DNA from: CAZWAP01 sp964632005
GTDB taxonomy: Bacteria; Planctomycetota; Phycisphaerae; Sedimentisphaerales; Anaerobacaceae
Reading direction: 5' to 3'
DNA: 64,000 nucleotides
Assembly: GCA_964632005.1 (NCBI GenBank)
Contig: CAZWAP010000009.1
Coordinates: forward strand, 12,351 to 76,350
Of the stretch, positions 43,501-52,466 are shown one piece after another. The notes under the pieces were generated by a model that worked only from the letters and a program-made list of their open reading frames with translations, was not told the origin of the DNA and did not search any database. A program made the translations under genes and the position numbers. How positions within the stretch are numbered: position 1 is the first letter of the stretch; each line of letters opens with the position of its first letter.

Positions 43501-44914
43501 GAGCTTCGATGCTCAAAGGCAAATGAACCGCCATCTGGTCGCCGTCAAAATCCGCGTTGAAGCCCTTGCAGGCCAGAGGATGAAGCATTATCGCGTTGCC
43601 CTCCACCAGGACCGGCTCAAAGGCCTGGATGCCCATCCGATGAAGCGTCGGCGCACGGTTGAGCAAGACCGGGTGCTGGTGTATCACCTCCTCGAGAATA
43701 TCCCAGACCTGCTCGTCCCGCCGCTCGATCATCCTCTTGGCGCTCTTGATGGTATCTGCCAGCCCATGCTGCTTGAGCTTGCGGATGATGAACGGCTGGT
43801 ACAGCTCCAGCGCGATTTTCTTGGGCAGCCCGCACTGGTAGAGCTTGAGGTTGGGTCCCACCACAATAACCGAACGGGCCGAGTAATCCACACGCTTGCC
43901 TAACAGGTTCTCGCGAAACCTGCCCTGCTTGCCCTTGATCATATCGGTCAGGGATTTCAGAGCCCGGTTGTTGCTGCCGAGAACCGGCCTTCTACAACGC
44001 CCGTTATCCAGCAGCGAATCCACGGCCTGCTGGAGCATCCTCTTTTCGTTTCTAATTATTACGTCGGGAGCGTTGAGGTCGATGAGTTTCTTGAGCCGGT
44101 TGTTCCGGTTGATGATACGCCGATACAGGTCGTTCAGGTCGCTGGTGGCGAAGTTATCCCTTTCCAGCAGGACCAGCGGCCTTAGGTCCGGCGGGATCAC
44201 GGGGATAACCTCGAGCACCATCCACTCGGGCTTGTTGTTGCTGTTCTTGATTTCGTTGACGATCTTGAGACGCTTGGTCAGGTCCTGGATTTTCTGCTTA
44301 CTGTTGGTCTTTGTAATGGCCTGCCTGAGCTCCACGCCGAGGGCATCGAGGTCGAGATTCATCAGCAGCGCCTTGATCGCCTCGGCGCCCATAGAGGCCT
44401 TGAACGCGCTTCCGTACTTCTTCGTGGCTTCGCGGAATTCCTCTTCGCTGAGCAACTGCCCGACCTTCAACGGGCTCTGACCGGCGTCGGTTACGACGTA
44501 GTCCTGGAAGTAGATGATCTTCTCCAGGTCGGAGCCCTTCATCGCCAGCAGCGTGCCGAGCCGATTGGGGATGGCCTTGAAGAACCATATATGAACCACC
44601 GGCGCGGCAAGGTTGATGTGCCCCATTCTCTTCCGCCGAACCCGACTGTGCGTTACCTTTACCCCGCAACGATCACAGATAATGCCCTTGAACTTGGTGC
44701 CCTTGTACTTACCGCAGGCGCACTCCCAGTCCCTTTCAGGCCCGAATATCCGCTCGCAGAACAATCCATCCTTCTCGGGGCGATAGGTCCGGTAGTTGAT
44801 CGTCTCGGGCTTGCGTACCTCGCCGAAAGACCAACTGCGAATGTCGTTGGGACTGGCCAGCGAAATCTTGACCGAGCCGTAATCGTTTATTCGATCGTAT
44901 ATATTTCCTAACAT
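40592..44914 (-). CDS. rpoC: RNA polymerase beta' subunit
   Basis: A 1440-residue subunit. N-terminal zinc ribbon: [21 protein letters not shown] near residues 71-91. The catalytic [12 protein letters not shown] lies near 463-474, with the three Mg-binding Asp. Bridge and trigger-helix regions ([38 protein letters not shown] form), second zinc site [13 protein letters not shown], and C-terminal region follow. No large lineage insertion is obvious from length. It is 37 bp after rpoB. Confidence 0.97.
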   Translation of the reverse strand: [1440 protein letters not shown]

Positions 44915-44951
44915 ATAAGGCCCCCTGCAATAGACACCTTAATAGTCGTGC

Positions 44952-47900
44952 TTACAAAACCGTGCTTCCCAGGCGCTTCTTCTCAAGCTGTATGTTCAAT
45001 CCCAGGCCCCTTATCTCATTGCACAGGACGTCGAAGGACAGCGGTGTCCCCGCCTCGAGCATATTCTGGCCCTTGACCATCGATTCATATATCTTCGTTC
45101 GACCCTCGACGTCGTCGCTCTTGACCGTGAGCATTTCCTGAAGGGTGTACGCGGCCCCGTATCCCTCCAACGCCCAGACCTCCATTTCACCAAACCTCTG
45201 GCCGCCGGTCCTGGCCTTGCCCCCCAGGGGCTGCTGTGTGATAAGGCTGTAAGGCCCGGTTGACCTGGCGTGAATCTTATCATCAACCAGATGGTGCAGC
45301 TTCATCATATAGATATAGCCTATGGTCGCGCACTGGTCGAACGGTTCTCCGGTCCTGCCGTCGTACAACTGCGTCTTGAGCGTCTTCGGAATCGTCACGA
45401 AAAACTCGTCCGCTCGCGGAGCCTCACGCTTTTCTTCAAGCTCAGCCCTTCTGGCAGCTACAGCCTCGTTGGCTTCCTCCGTCAATCTCTGGATGTCTTC
45501 CTCCGTGGCCCCGTCGAAGACGGGCGTTATCGCGTTGAATCCCAGCACCTTCGCGACCCACCCGAGATGGGTCTCGAGAATCTGCCCCACGTTCATCCTG
45601 CTCGGTACACCGAGTGGATTGAGCAATATGTCCAGGGGCGTGCCGTCTTCGAGGAAAGGCATATCCTCTTCAGGTAGTATCTTGGCGATTACACCCTTAT
45701 TGCCGTGTCGGCCGGCCATTTTGTCGCCTATCGACAACGTGCGCTTGATTGCCACATAGACCTTCACCATCTGGAGCACGCCGCTGGGCAGCTCGTCGCC
45801 GTGTTTGAGGATATCGATACGGCGTTTCTTCTCCTCCTGGAGTTCGGTGATCTTGACCCAGTATTTGTCCACGAGCTTCTGGACCTGATCACGAACCGAG
45901 GCGGGCTTGACCCACTTGATGTCGAAGTTCTCGATCTGCTCGTAGATAACTTCGTCATCGTCGCTGGCCCCGACCTTCTGGCGCGTCGACGGATCGACGA
46001 TGCTCACCTCGAACTTCTTGTGAATCCCCTCGATCATCTGCCGGAATGCCGTGCACTCCTTGGCGACCATCTCCCGCTCGTATTCCTTGATCTGGGCCGC
46101 CAACTGCTTTTTCTGCTCCTCGGTGCCGGCCCCGCGCCTCGTGAAACGCTCGGTCTTTATTACCACCCCCTCGTAGCCGCTGGGCAGCTCAAGAGAATCA
46201 TTCTTTACATCCTCGCCGGCCCTTCCGAATATCGCGTGGAGAAGCTTTTCTTCGGGCGTAAGCTCGGTCTTGCTCTTCGGAACCACCTTGCCGACGAGAA
46301 TATCACCCGGGCAGACCCGCGTCCCCTCGCGGACTACGCCGTGCTCATCGAGATTGCGCAGCGCCTTTTCGCTGACGTTGGGGATGTCGCGGGTAAACTC
46401 CTCCTTGCCCAGCCGGGTCTCGCGGACCTCGGCAGTGAACTCGTCGATGTGAATACTTGTGAAGCTGTCATTCTTGCAGAGTTTTTCGCTGACGATGATG
46501 GCGTCCTCGAAGTTGTAACCGTCGAAGGAAACAAAACCCACCAGGACGTTCTTTCCCAGGGCCAGGACGCCGTCGGCCGTGCCGCCACCATCGGCGATTA
46601 TCTGCCCTCTTGCGACCCTATCGCCGAGTTTAACTATGGGCTTCTGGTTGAGACAGGTCCTCTCGTTCAGGCCGACAAATTTCGCGAGCTTATACTCGTC
46701 TGTATGGTTGATGACTATCCTGGTGGCATCGACGGCGGTAACGGTGCCGCCGCTCTTTGCCCGGACAACCATACTCGAGTTCCTCCCGACGACCTCTTCC
46801 ATCCCCGTGCCGACCAGCGGCGGCTCGGTCTTGAGCAGAGGGACAGCCTGTCGCTGCATGTTGGAGCCCATCAGGGCCCTGTTTGCGTCATCGTGCTCAA
46901 GGAACGGGATCAACGAGGCCGAGACGCCGACGATCTGCTTGGGTGAAATATCGACATAGTCCACGTTCTTGCTGTCGACGTGAGCCAGTTCGCCCGACTT
47001 GCGAGCCAGGACCATGCCCTTGCGAAGCTTCCCAGTATCCGGGTCGATGATGCTTGGGGGAGCAAATATAGCCTTCATCTCCTCGTCGGCCCGCAGATAA
47101 TCCACCTCGTCGGTTACCTTGCCGCCCTTGACCTTGCGATACGGAGTCAGCAGAAAGCCGTACTCGTCGATCGTCGCAAATATCGCCAGCGAGGCGATCA
47201 GGCCGATATTAGTTCCTTCGGGCGTTTCGATCGGGCAGATTCTCCCGTAGTGGCTGATATGCACATCGCGGACCTCAAAGCCGGCCCGCCTCCTGTTGAG
47301 GCCGCCTGGGCCGAGCGCCGAGAGCCGTCTCTCGTGTGTCAGCTGGCTCAGAGCATTTGTCTGGTCCACAACCTGGCTGAGCTCGCCCCGGCCAAAGAAG
47401 TAGTTAATGCTGCTGGAGACGCTCTTGGAATTGACCAGGTCCGCGATCCTTGGCAGCTCTTCGGCATCCCTTTTCATGCTCATCCGCTCCTGCACCGTCT
47501 TGCGGAGCTTGAGCAGCCCCTTGCGGATCTCGTCAGAAGCGAGCTCGTCGATGGTTCGCAGTCTTCGATTACCAAGGTGGTCGATGTCATCGATCTGCCC
47601 CTGGTTATTCCGCAGGCCGATTATGTACTTCATCGTGTTGAGGAAGTCCTCGGGGCGGAGCGTCATTTCGTTCTCGTCGATGGACTGCCCGAACTTGCGG
47701 TTGAGCCTGAACCTGCCGACCTTTCCGAGACGATAGCGGTTGGAATCGAAGAATTTCTCGGCGAAGAACGTCCTGGCCTTTTCCTGGTTGGGTGGATTAC
47801 CGGGCCGGAGCCTCATATAGAATTTCAACAGGGCCTGCTCGTGACTCTGGCAGTCGTCCTCGGCGAGGGTGTTCAGGATCAACGCGTCACGGACACCCTC

Positions 47901-48758
47901 GATGACTTCGATCTCCACCGAGGACTTTCTGGCCTTCTTGCTTTTACCCTTTGTGCTCTTCGATTGCGCCAGGGCGGCCTGGATAATGGAAACCCTGTCG
48001 CTGAGCTGAGCACCGGCTTTTACAATAACCTCCCCGGTCTCGGGCTCTACGATAGGCTCGACGGCCCACATTGTCGGCGTCAGCTTGTTCAGAGGAACCT
48101 TCTTGGTCTGGTAGAACACCCGTAAGATACTCTCGGTGGTCCCGTACTCCGGGTCGATCGCCCGCAGAAATACGGTCGCCGGTATCTTGCTGGACTGGTC
48201 TATCTTCACCACAAGGATATCCTTGTGGGTGACGCCTATCTCAATCCAACTGCCTCTTTCAGGTATTATTCTGCCGCCGTGCAGCACCCGGTCGCCCTCT
48301 TTGCTCTCGATGAGAAAATCGACACCGGGACTGCGGTGCAGCTGGCTTACGATGACCCGGATGGCACCGTTGATAATGAATTCCCCGCCGCCGATCATAA
48401 CAGGCACTTCACCGATGTACATAGCCTGTTCAGTGGAATCCTCGCTGTCTCTGGTCCTGAGCCTGCAGTGGATCTTGAGCGGGTAGCCGTAGGTCAGGCG
48501 CAGTTGCCGGCATTGAGTGGGTGTGTAATGCGGCTTCTCCAGCTCGTAATAAAGATATTCCAGCGTCATGCTCTTGTCGTAGCTCTCGATGGGGAATATC
48601 TCCTGGAAGAGGGCCTCGAGACCAACACACTTTCTTCTGGTCGGCGCCGTGTCCTTCTGCAGAAACAGCTCGTAACTTTTCCTTTGTATCTGGACCAAGT
48701 CCGGTATATTCACGGCGTCCAGGACTTTGCCAAAATTACGAACAGTTCGTAAGACCAT
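44952..48758 (-). CDS. rpoB: RNA polymerase beta subunit
   Basis: A 1268-residue subunit. It contains the rifampicin region (GELSQVVDQTNALSQLTHERRLSALGP form), GRICPIETPEGTNIGLI, and GDKMAGRHGNKGVIAKILPEEDMPFLEDG (catalytic-core region), and ends VLCNEIRGLGLNI with a short tail. Compared with E. coli it keeps Asp516, His526, Arg529 and Ser531 equivalents but has Phe514-to-Val and Met515-to-Val changes in the rifampicin pocket. It follows rplL by 70 bp. Confidence 0.97.
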   Translation of the reverse strand: MVLRTVRNFGKVLDAVNIPDLVQIQRKSYELFLQKDTAPTRRKCVGLEALFQEIFPIESYDKSMTLEYLYYELEKPHYTPTQCRQLRLTYGYPLKIHCRLRTRDSEDSTEQAMYIGEVPVMIGGGEFIINGAIRVIVSQLHRSPGVDFLIESKEGDRVLHGGRIIPERGSWIEIGVTHKDILVVKIDQSSKIPATVFLRAIDPEYGTTESILRVFYQTKKVPLNKLTPTMWAVEPIVEPETGEVIVKAGAQLSDRVSIIQAALAQSKSTKGKSKKARKSSVEIEVIEGVRDALILNTLAEDDCQSHEQALLKFYMRLRPGNPPNQEKARTFFAEKFFDSNRYRLGKVGRFRLNRKFGQSIDENEMTLRPEDFLNTMKYIIGLRNNQGQIDDIDHLGNRRLRTIDELASDEIRKGLLKLRKTVQERMSMKRDAEELPRIADLVNSKSVSSSINYFFGRGELSQVVDQTNALSQLTHERRLSALGPGGLNRRRAGFEVRDVHISHYGRICPIETPEGTNIGLIASLAIFATIDEYGFLLTPYRKVKGGKVTDEVDYLRADEEMKAIFAPPSIIDPDTGKLRKGMVLARKSGELAHVDSKNVDYVDISPKQIVGVSASLIPFLEHDDANRALMGSNMQRQAVPLLKTEPPLVGTGMEEVVGRNSSMVVRAKSGGTVTAVDATRIVINHTDEYKLAKFVGLNERTCLNQKPIVKLGDRVARGQIIADGGGTADGVLALGKNVLVGFVSFDGYNFEDAIIVSEKLCKNDSFTSIHIDEFTAEVRETRLGKEEFTRDIPNVSEKALRNLDEHGVVREGTRVCPGDILVGKVVPKSKTELTPEEKLLHAIFGRAGEDVKNDSLELPSGYEGVVIKTERFTRRGAGTEEQKKQLAAQIKEYEREMVAKECTAFRQMIEGIHKKFEVSIVDPSTRQKVGASDDDEVIYEQIENFDIKWVKPASVRDQVQKLVDKYWVKITELQEEKKRRIDILKHGDELPSGVLQMVKVYVAIKRTLSIGDKMAGRHGNKGVIAKILPEEDMPFLEDGTPLDILLNPLGVPSRMNVGQILETHLGWVAKVLGFNAITPVFDGATEEDIQRLTEEANEAVAARRAELEEKREAPRADEFFVTIPKTLKTQLYDGRTGEPFDQCATIGYIYMMKLHHLVDDKIHARSTGPYSLITQQPLGGKARTGGQRFGEMEVWALEGYGAAYTLQEMLTVKSDDVEGRTKIYESMVKGQNMLEAGTPLSFDVLCNEIRGLGLNIQLEKKRLGSTVL

Positions 48759-48828
48759 TTGATGCTCCCTTCAAGTGCCAGCAGGATACTGCATCTGCCT
48801 TATGTTACGCGCGGCGCGCCAGAGCCGG

Positions 48829-49320
48829 TCAGGCCAGTTCCACGACCGCGCCGGCGGCCTCGAGCTGTTTCTTGGCGGCCTCGGCCTCTTCTTTGCTGAG
48901 TCCCTCCTTGACGGGCTTGGGCGCACCGTCAACAAGCTCTTTTGCCTCCTTAAGCCCCAACCCGGTCAGGGCTCTAACCTCTTTGATGACCTGAATCTTC
49001 TTGTCCCCGAATTCCTTCAATATAACGTCGAAGGTACTCTTCTCCTCCTGCTCCTCGGCTGGCCCCTGCGCAGCCGGACCCGCAACCATCACGGCCGCGC
49101 CGCTGGCCGGCTCTATGCCGTATTCTTCCTTGAGATAGTCGCCGAGTTCCTTGGCCTGCATAAGCGTCAGGCCGACTATCTTGTCACCGAGTTTTTTTAT
49201 CTCGCTGCTCCACTTCTTGGGGCCCGCTTGGTCCTTCTTGGCCTCCTCGGCGGCCTGCCCCTGGCCCTTCTCTTCCGCTTCTTGGACTTTTTCGGATTGC
49301 TTTACCTGTTCTTCTGCCAT
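48829..49320 (-). CDS. rplL: Ribosomal protein bL12 with N-terminal extension
   Basis: A 163-residue protein, about 35-40 longer than normal. Residues 1-38 are a charged Glu/Gln/Lys/Ala extension. The dimerisation domain then reads KKLGDKIVGLTLMQAKELGDYLKEEYGIEP. A Gly/Pro/Ala/Glu hinge follows, and the C-terminal factor-binding domain shows FDVILKEFGDKKIQVIKEVRALTGLGLKEAKELVDGAP. It forms the stalk that recruits translational GTPases. Confidence 0.95.
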   Translation of the reverse strand: MAEEQVKQSEKVQEAEEKGQGQAAEEAKKDQAGPKKWSSEIKKLGDKIVGLTLMQAKELGDYLKEEYGIEPASGAAVMVAGPAAQGPAEEQEEKSTFDVILKEFGDKKIQVIKEVRALTGLGLKEAKELVDGAPKPVKEGLSKEEAEAAKKQLEAAGAVVELA

Positions 49321-49458
49321 CTCACGTCAACTCCCATATCTCAATGCCTGGTGGTAGCCGAAACTCCGTCGTTTCGTTTAACCCATCACAGGGGCAGCCA
49401 CGCAAGCAACACTAATGTTCCATCAAAGATCGTCACCCCGAACAACCCGCTGGCGCGA

Positions 49459-49992
49459 TCACGCAGCCTGTTTTTCATTCTTCTCGGTAATGGTCTTTAT
49501 GCAGCCGGCAATCAGGCTGGCTGGCCCGTTCCCCACTGCAGCCAGGGCTGCGGCAGGCGACTGAATCAAGGCGGCGATTTGCCCGAGCAGTTCCATCCGC
49601 GTCGGCATCTTTGCAATCTTCTCAGCCCCCTTGGCATCTACGGCCGCTCCATCAACGAAAGCGCCCTTGAGCTCGATCACGGGAATCTTCTTCGCCCAGG
49701 CGGCAACTTCCTTGGCCACGTCCACAATGCTGTCGCCGCCGTAGGCGACCGTGCACGGCCCGCTGAAAAGCTCGGCGGCAGAATCCATCTTCTGCGTGCC
49801 CAGGGCCCTCTTGAACAGCGTGTTGCGAACGACCAGCAGCTTGATCCCTTTTTGCTTGAGCTCGCCTCGCATCAGGTTGTTGTCAACCCCGCTGAGACCT
49901 TTTGTACTCAGGACAAGAAAGTCCCGAATACCGTCGTCGACGATCTTCTTTTCCAGCTCCGCCTGGAGCAGCTCCTTTACGTACTTGCTCAT
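49459..49992 (-). CDS. rplJ: Ribosomal protein uL10
   Basis: A 177-residue stalk-base protein. VLSTKGLSGVDNNLMRGELKQKGIKLLVVRNTLFKRAL matches uL10 N-terminal domain; GPCTVAYGGDSIVDVAKEVAAWAKK follows. The C-terminal helix (about 140-177) should hold bL12 dimers. 137 bp separate it from rplL, room for the rplJL-type attenuator seen in other bacteria, though none is visible. Confidence 0.95.
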   Translation of the reverse strand: MSKYVKELLQAELEKKIVDDGIRDFLVLSTKGLSGVDNNLMRGELKQKGIKLLVVRNTLFKRALGTQKMDSAAELFSGPCTVAYGGDSIVDVAKEVAAWAKKIPVIELKGAFVDGAAVDAKGAEKIAKMPTRMELLGQIAALIQSPAAALAAVGNGPASLIAGCIKTITEKNEKQAA

Positions 49993-50038
49993 TTGCCGTC
50001 TCTGGTAATAATTATTTCCGTTAACGTTGGGCCGCAGC

Positions 50039-50716
50039 CTAATACTCGACTGTCACAGCCGGGCTCATCGTTGCCGAAATGCAGATCTTCTTGATGTACG
50101 TACCCTTGGCTGTGGCCGGTTTTATCTTTTTTATGTGGGCAATGAAGGCCTCGATATTCTCTTTGAGCTTCTGCGGCTCGAAGCTCTGCTTGCCAACGAC
50201 CACGTGAACGTTGCCGCCGCCATCGTTTCTGAATTCCACCTTGCCGGCCTTGAACTCGGCTACGGCGGTGGCCACCTCGGTCGTCACCGTGCCGTTCTTC
50301 GGAGAGGGCATCTTGCCCTGGGGCCCCAGGATCCGCCCGAGCTTGCCGACCTTGCCCATTACCTTCGGCGAGGCGACGGCCACGTCGAAATCGGTCCATC
50401 CGCCGGAGATCTTCTCTATAAGCTCATCGCAGCCGGCCTCAACAGCGCCGGCGTTCAACGCCGCCTCAACCTCGCTTTCCTCACAGAAGGCAATGACCCG
50501 CTTCTGCTTGCCCACGCCGTGAGGCAAAGATACCGAGCCGCGGACCAGCTGGTCGGCCTGCTTGGCGTCTATCCCAAGTTGCACGACACATTCGACACTC
50601 TGGTCGAACTTGACAGACCTGAACGCCGCTATCTTTTCGACGGCCTCATCCAGGCTCAACGGCCCCTTGCCGAGCTGCTCGGCCTCCTTCTTGTATCGCT
50701 TGCTTCTCAACCTCAT
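50039..50716 (-). CDS. rplA: Ribosomal protein uL1
   Basis: A 225-residue protein with two domains; ARDQTVECVVQLGIDAKQADQLVRGSVSLPHG-like residues at 37-70 and LGRILGPQGKMPSPKNGTV near 130 are diagnostic. It frames the E-site L1 stalk. Normal length. It follows rplK by 47 bp. Confidence 0.96.
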   Translation of the reverse strand: MRLRSKRYKKEAEQLGKGPLSLDEAVEKIAAFRSVKFDQSVECVVQLGIDAKQADQLVRGSVSLPHGVGKQKRVIAFCEESEVEAALNAGAVEAGCDELIEKISGGWTDFDVAVASPKVMGKVGKLGRILGPQGKMPSPKNGTVTTEVATAVAEFKAGKVEFRNDGGGNVHVVVGKQSFEPQKLKENIEAFIAHIKKIKPATAKGTYIKKICISATMSPAVTVEY

Positions 50717-50763
50717 ATCTGGTTTCTCTCAACCCACACGGATTTTACTGCGATCGATCGTCG

Positions 50764-51192
50764 CTAATCGACTATCTCCACGCCCATGCTCCGGGCCGTG
50801 CCCTCGATGATCTTCTGGGCCTCGTCCAGATCGTAGGCGTTGAGGTCCTTGAACTTGGTCTCGGCGATCTTGCGCACCTGCTCGCTGGTGATCCTGCCGA
50901 CCTTTTCCTTGTTCGGCACGCTGCTTCCCTTGGCGATCTCCGCGGCCTGCTTTATGAGCACGGCAGCCGGCGGACTCTTGACCTCGAAGCTGAAGCTCTT
51001 ATCCGAGTACACACTTATTACAACCGGCACCGGGGTGCCGTTCAAATCCCTGGTTCGCTCGTTGAATTGCGAGACAAACTGCCCTATGTTAACCCCATGC
51101 TGTCCAAGGGCAGGACCTATCGGTGGCGCCGGCGTAGCCTGTCCGCCGGGCGCCTGCAACTTGATTTTAGTCAGTATCTCTTTTTTAGCCAT
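50764..51192 (-). CDS. rplK: Ribosomal protein uL11
   Basis: A 142-residue protein starting MAKKEILTKIKLQAPGGQA, with PAPPIGPALGQHGVNIGQFVSQFN, the thiostrepton-site loop, and the C-terminal RNA-binding domain ending IIEGTARSMGVEIVD. Normal length. It follows nusG by 80 bp. Confidence 0.97.
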   Translation of the reverse strand: MAKKEILTKIKLQAPGGQATPAPPIGPALGQHGVNIGQFVSQFNERTRDLNGTPVPVVISVYSDKSFSFEVKSPPAAVLIKQAAEIAKGSSVPNKEKVGRITSEQVRKIAETKFKDLNAYDLDEAQKIIEGTARSMGVEIVD

Positions 51193-51272
51193 CGCTCACC
51201 TTTTGTTGGTTCCCCTCACTTGCCCAAAAACCAGCCTTCGCCCGAACAGGAGCTCAAACTCCGCCCCCGTAG

Positions 51273-51815
51273 TTATATCTTCTCGATCTGCCAGTACTCG
51301 ATATCCAGCGGGGTGCTCCTGCCGAATATCGTCACGATCACCTTCACTATGCCTCGCTCGGCGTCGATCGAATCCACGACGCCTTCGAAGTTCTCAAAAG
51401 CACCCTCGCGGATCTTGATCTGGTCGCCTTTCTTGAACTCGACCTTTATACTGGGCACTTCCTCGGGCTTTTCAGCCTCCAGGAGCATCTTCGCGACGTC
51501 TGTGTCTCTCATAGGAGTCGGGATACCTTCGGTCCCGATGAAGTCGCCTACGCCGGAGGTGCTCTTAATCGCAAACCACGCCTTCTCGGGCACTCGCCCG
51601 TCCTCGGCCGGCTCCATTTCCATAAATACGTAGCCGGGGTACAGCTTACGCTTATGGACCGTCTGCTTGTTGCCGCGGATTCGCTTTATCTGTTCAACGG
51701 GCACCTCGATCCGGCCGATAATATCCCCAAGGTCCTCCTTCTCCACCTTCTGCTTGAGGGCTTCTTTGACCTGAATCTCTTTGTTTGCCGCAACTCGTAA
51801 AACGTACCACTGCAT
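51273..51815 (-). CDS. nusG: Transcription elongation factor NusG
   Basis: A 180-residue protein. NGN domain start MQWYVLRVAANKEIQVKEAL, KLYPGYVFMEMEP and WFAIKSTSGVGDFIG in the middle, then a KOW domain DQIKIREGAFENFEGVVDSIDAERGIVKVIVTIFGRSTPL. It couples polymerase to the ribosome or Rho. Normal length. It follows secE by 72 bp. Confidence 0.97.
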   Translation of the reverse strand: MQWYVLRVAANKEIQVKEALKQKVEKEDLGDIIGRIEVPVEQIKRIRGNKQTVHKRKLYPGYVFMEMEPAEDGRVPEKAWFAIKSTSGVGDFIGTEGIPTPMRDTDVAKMLLEAEKPEEVPSIKVEFKKGDQIKIREGAFENFEGVVDSIDAERGIVKVIVTIFGRSTPLDIEYWQIEKI

Positions 51816-51887
51816 GATAGCGTCCCGTTTAGTATCCCCGAATCCATACTGTGGCCGTCATCAGCCCGGGCAGCCGACGCCAACCGG

Positions 51888-52289
51888 TCAGCCCAACAGC
51901 CACGTGAAAAAGGTCCTGAAGATAAGGTCTGTGACGCCCAGCAGCACCGCCATTATAATCACCACCACGATCACAACCGTTGTCGAGACCGCGATCTCCT
52001 GTCTGCTCGACCAGCTTACCTTCTTCATTTCACCCTCGGCGGCGATCATAAAGTCCGCCACCGAAGGCTTGTTGACCAGCCAAAAAAGCAGGAGCGTCAA
52101 GATCACAAACACCCCCGCCGGCACCATCGTCACAACCCACAGCTCTGCCCGCCGGTTCAACGGCAGATCCATAGCGCCAAGCTTCTCGTAGAGCTTCCAA
52201 CAGCCCGCACCGGCGATTATCGCTCCGCCAAAAACGCTGCAAAGTCTTGTATATTTGCCCTGACCCCGTTTGTATATTTCAAATGCCAT
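51888..52289 (-). CDS. secE: Preprotein translocase subunit SecE, three-span form
   Basis: About 133 residues from the Met at 52289 (52307 would add six). Three hydrophobic spans are visible (~residues 20-36, 53-72, 100-126 of the longer form); the third, after DFMIAAEGEMKKVSWSSRQEI, is the essential SecE helix. Two extra N-terminal spans resemble the E. coli arrangement, whereas many bacteria have a single-span ~65-residue SecE. The gene follows tRNA-Trp, the common tRNA-Trp-secE-nusG order. Confidence 0.92.
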   Translation of the reverse strand: MAFEIYKRGQGKYTRLCSVFGGAIIAGAGCWKLYEKLGAMDLPLNRRAELWVVTMVPAGVFVILTLLLFWLVNKPSVADFMIAAEGEMKKVSWSSRQEIAVSTTVVIVVVIIMAVLLGVTDLIFRTFFTWLLG

Positions 52290-52353
52290 ACCTTTGAAGT
52301 CCTGCACCTACCTGGGTTGTTCGGGCTCGCCCACTGCCGCGGCCTACGAGAAC

Positions 52354-52427
52354 CAGGCCAGGAGGGAATCGAACCCCCAACCTTCGGTTTTGGAGACCGA
52401 CGCTCTGCCAAATTGAGCTACTGGCCT
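52354..52427 (-). tRNA. tRNA-Trp (CCA)
   Basis: A 74-nt cloverleaf on the minus strand: acceptor AGGCCAG/CTGGCCT, anticodon stem TCGGT/ACCGA with loop CTCCAAA (anticodon CCA), T arm GGGGG-TTCGATT-CCCTC-like, discriminator G as in other bacterial tRNA-Trp. CCA is not encoded. It lies between rpmG and secE in the tuf operon. Confidence 0.95.
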
Positions 52428-52466
52428 AAGTGCCATTTCCACCAATACCCCGGGGCAGCCGAGGCC

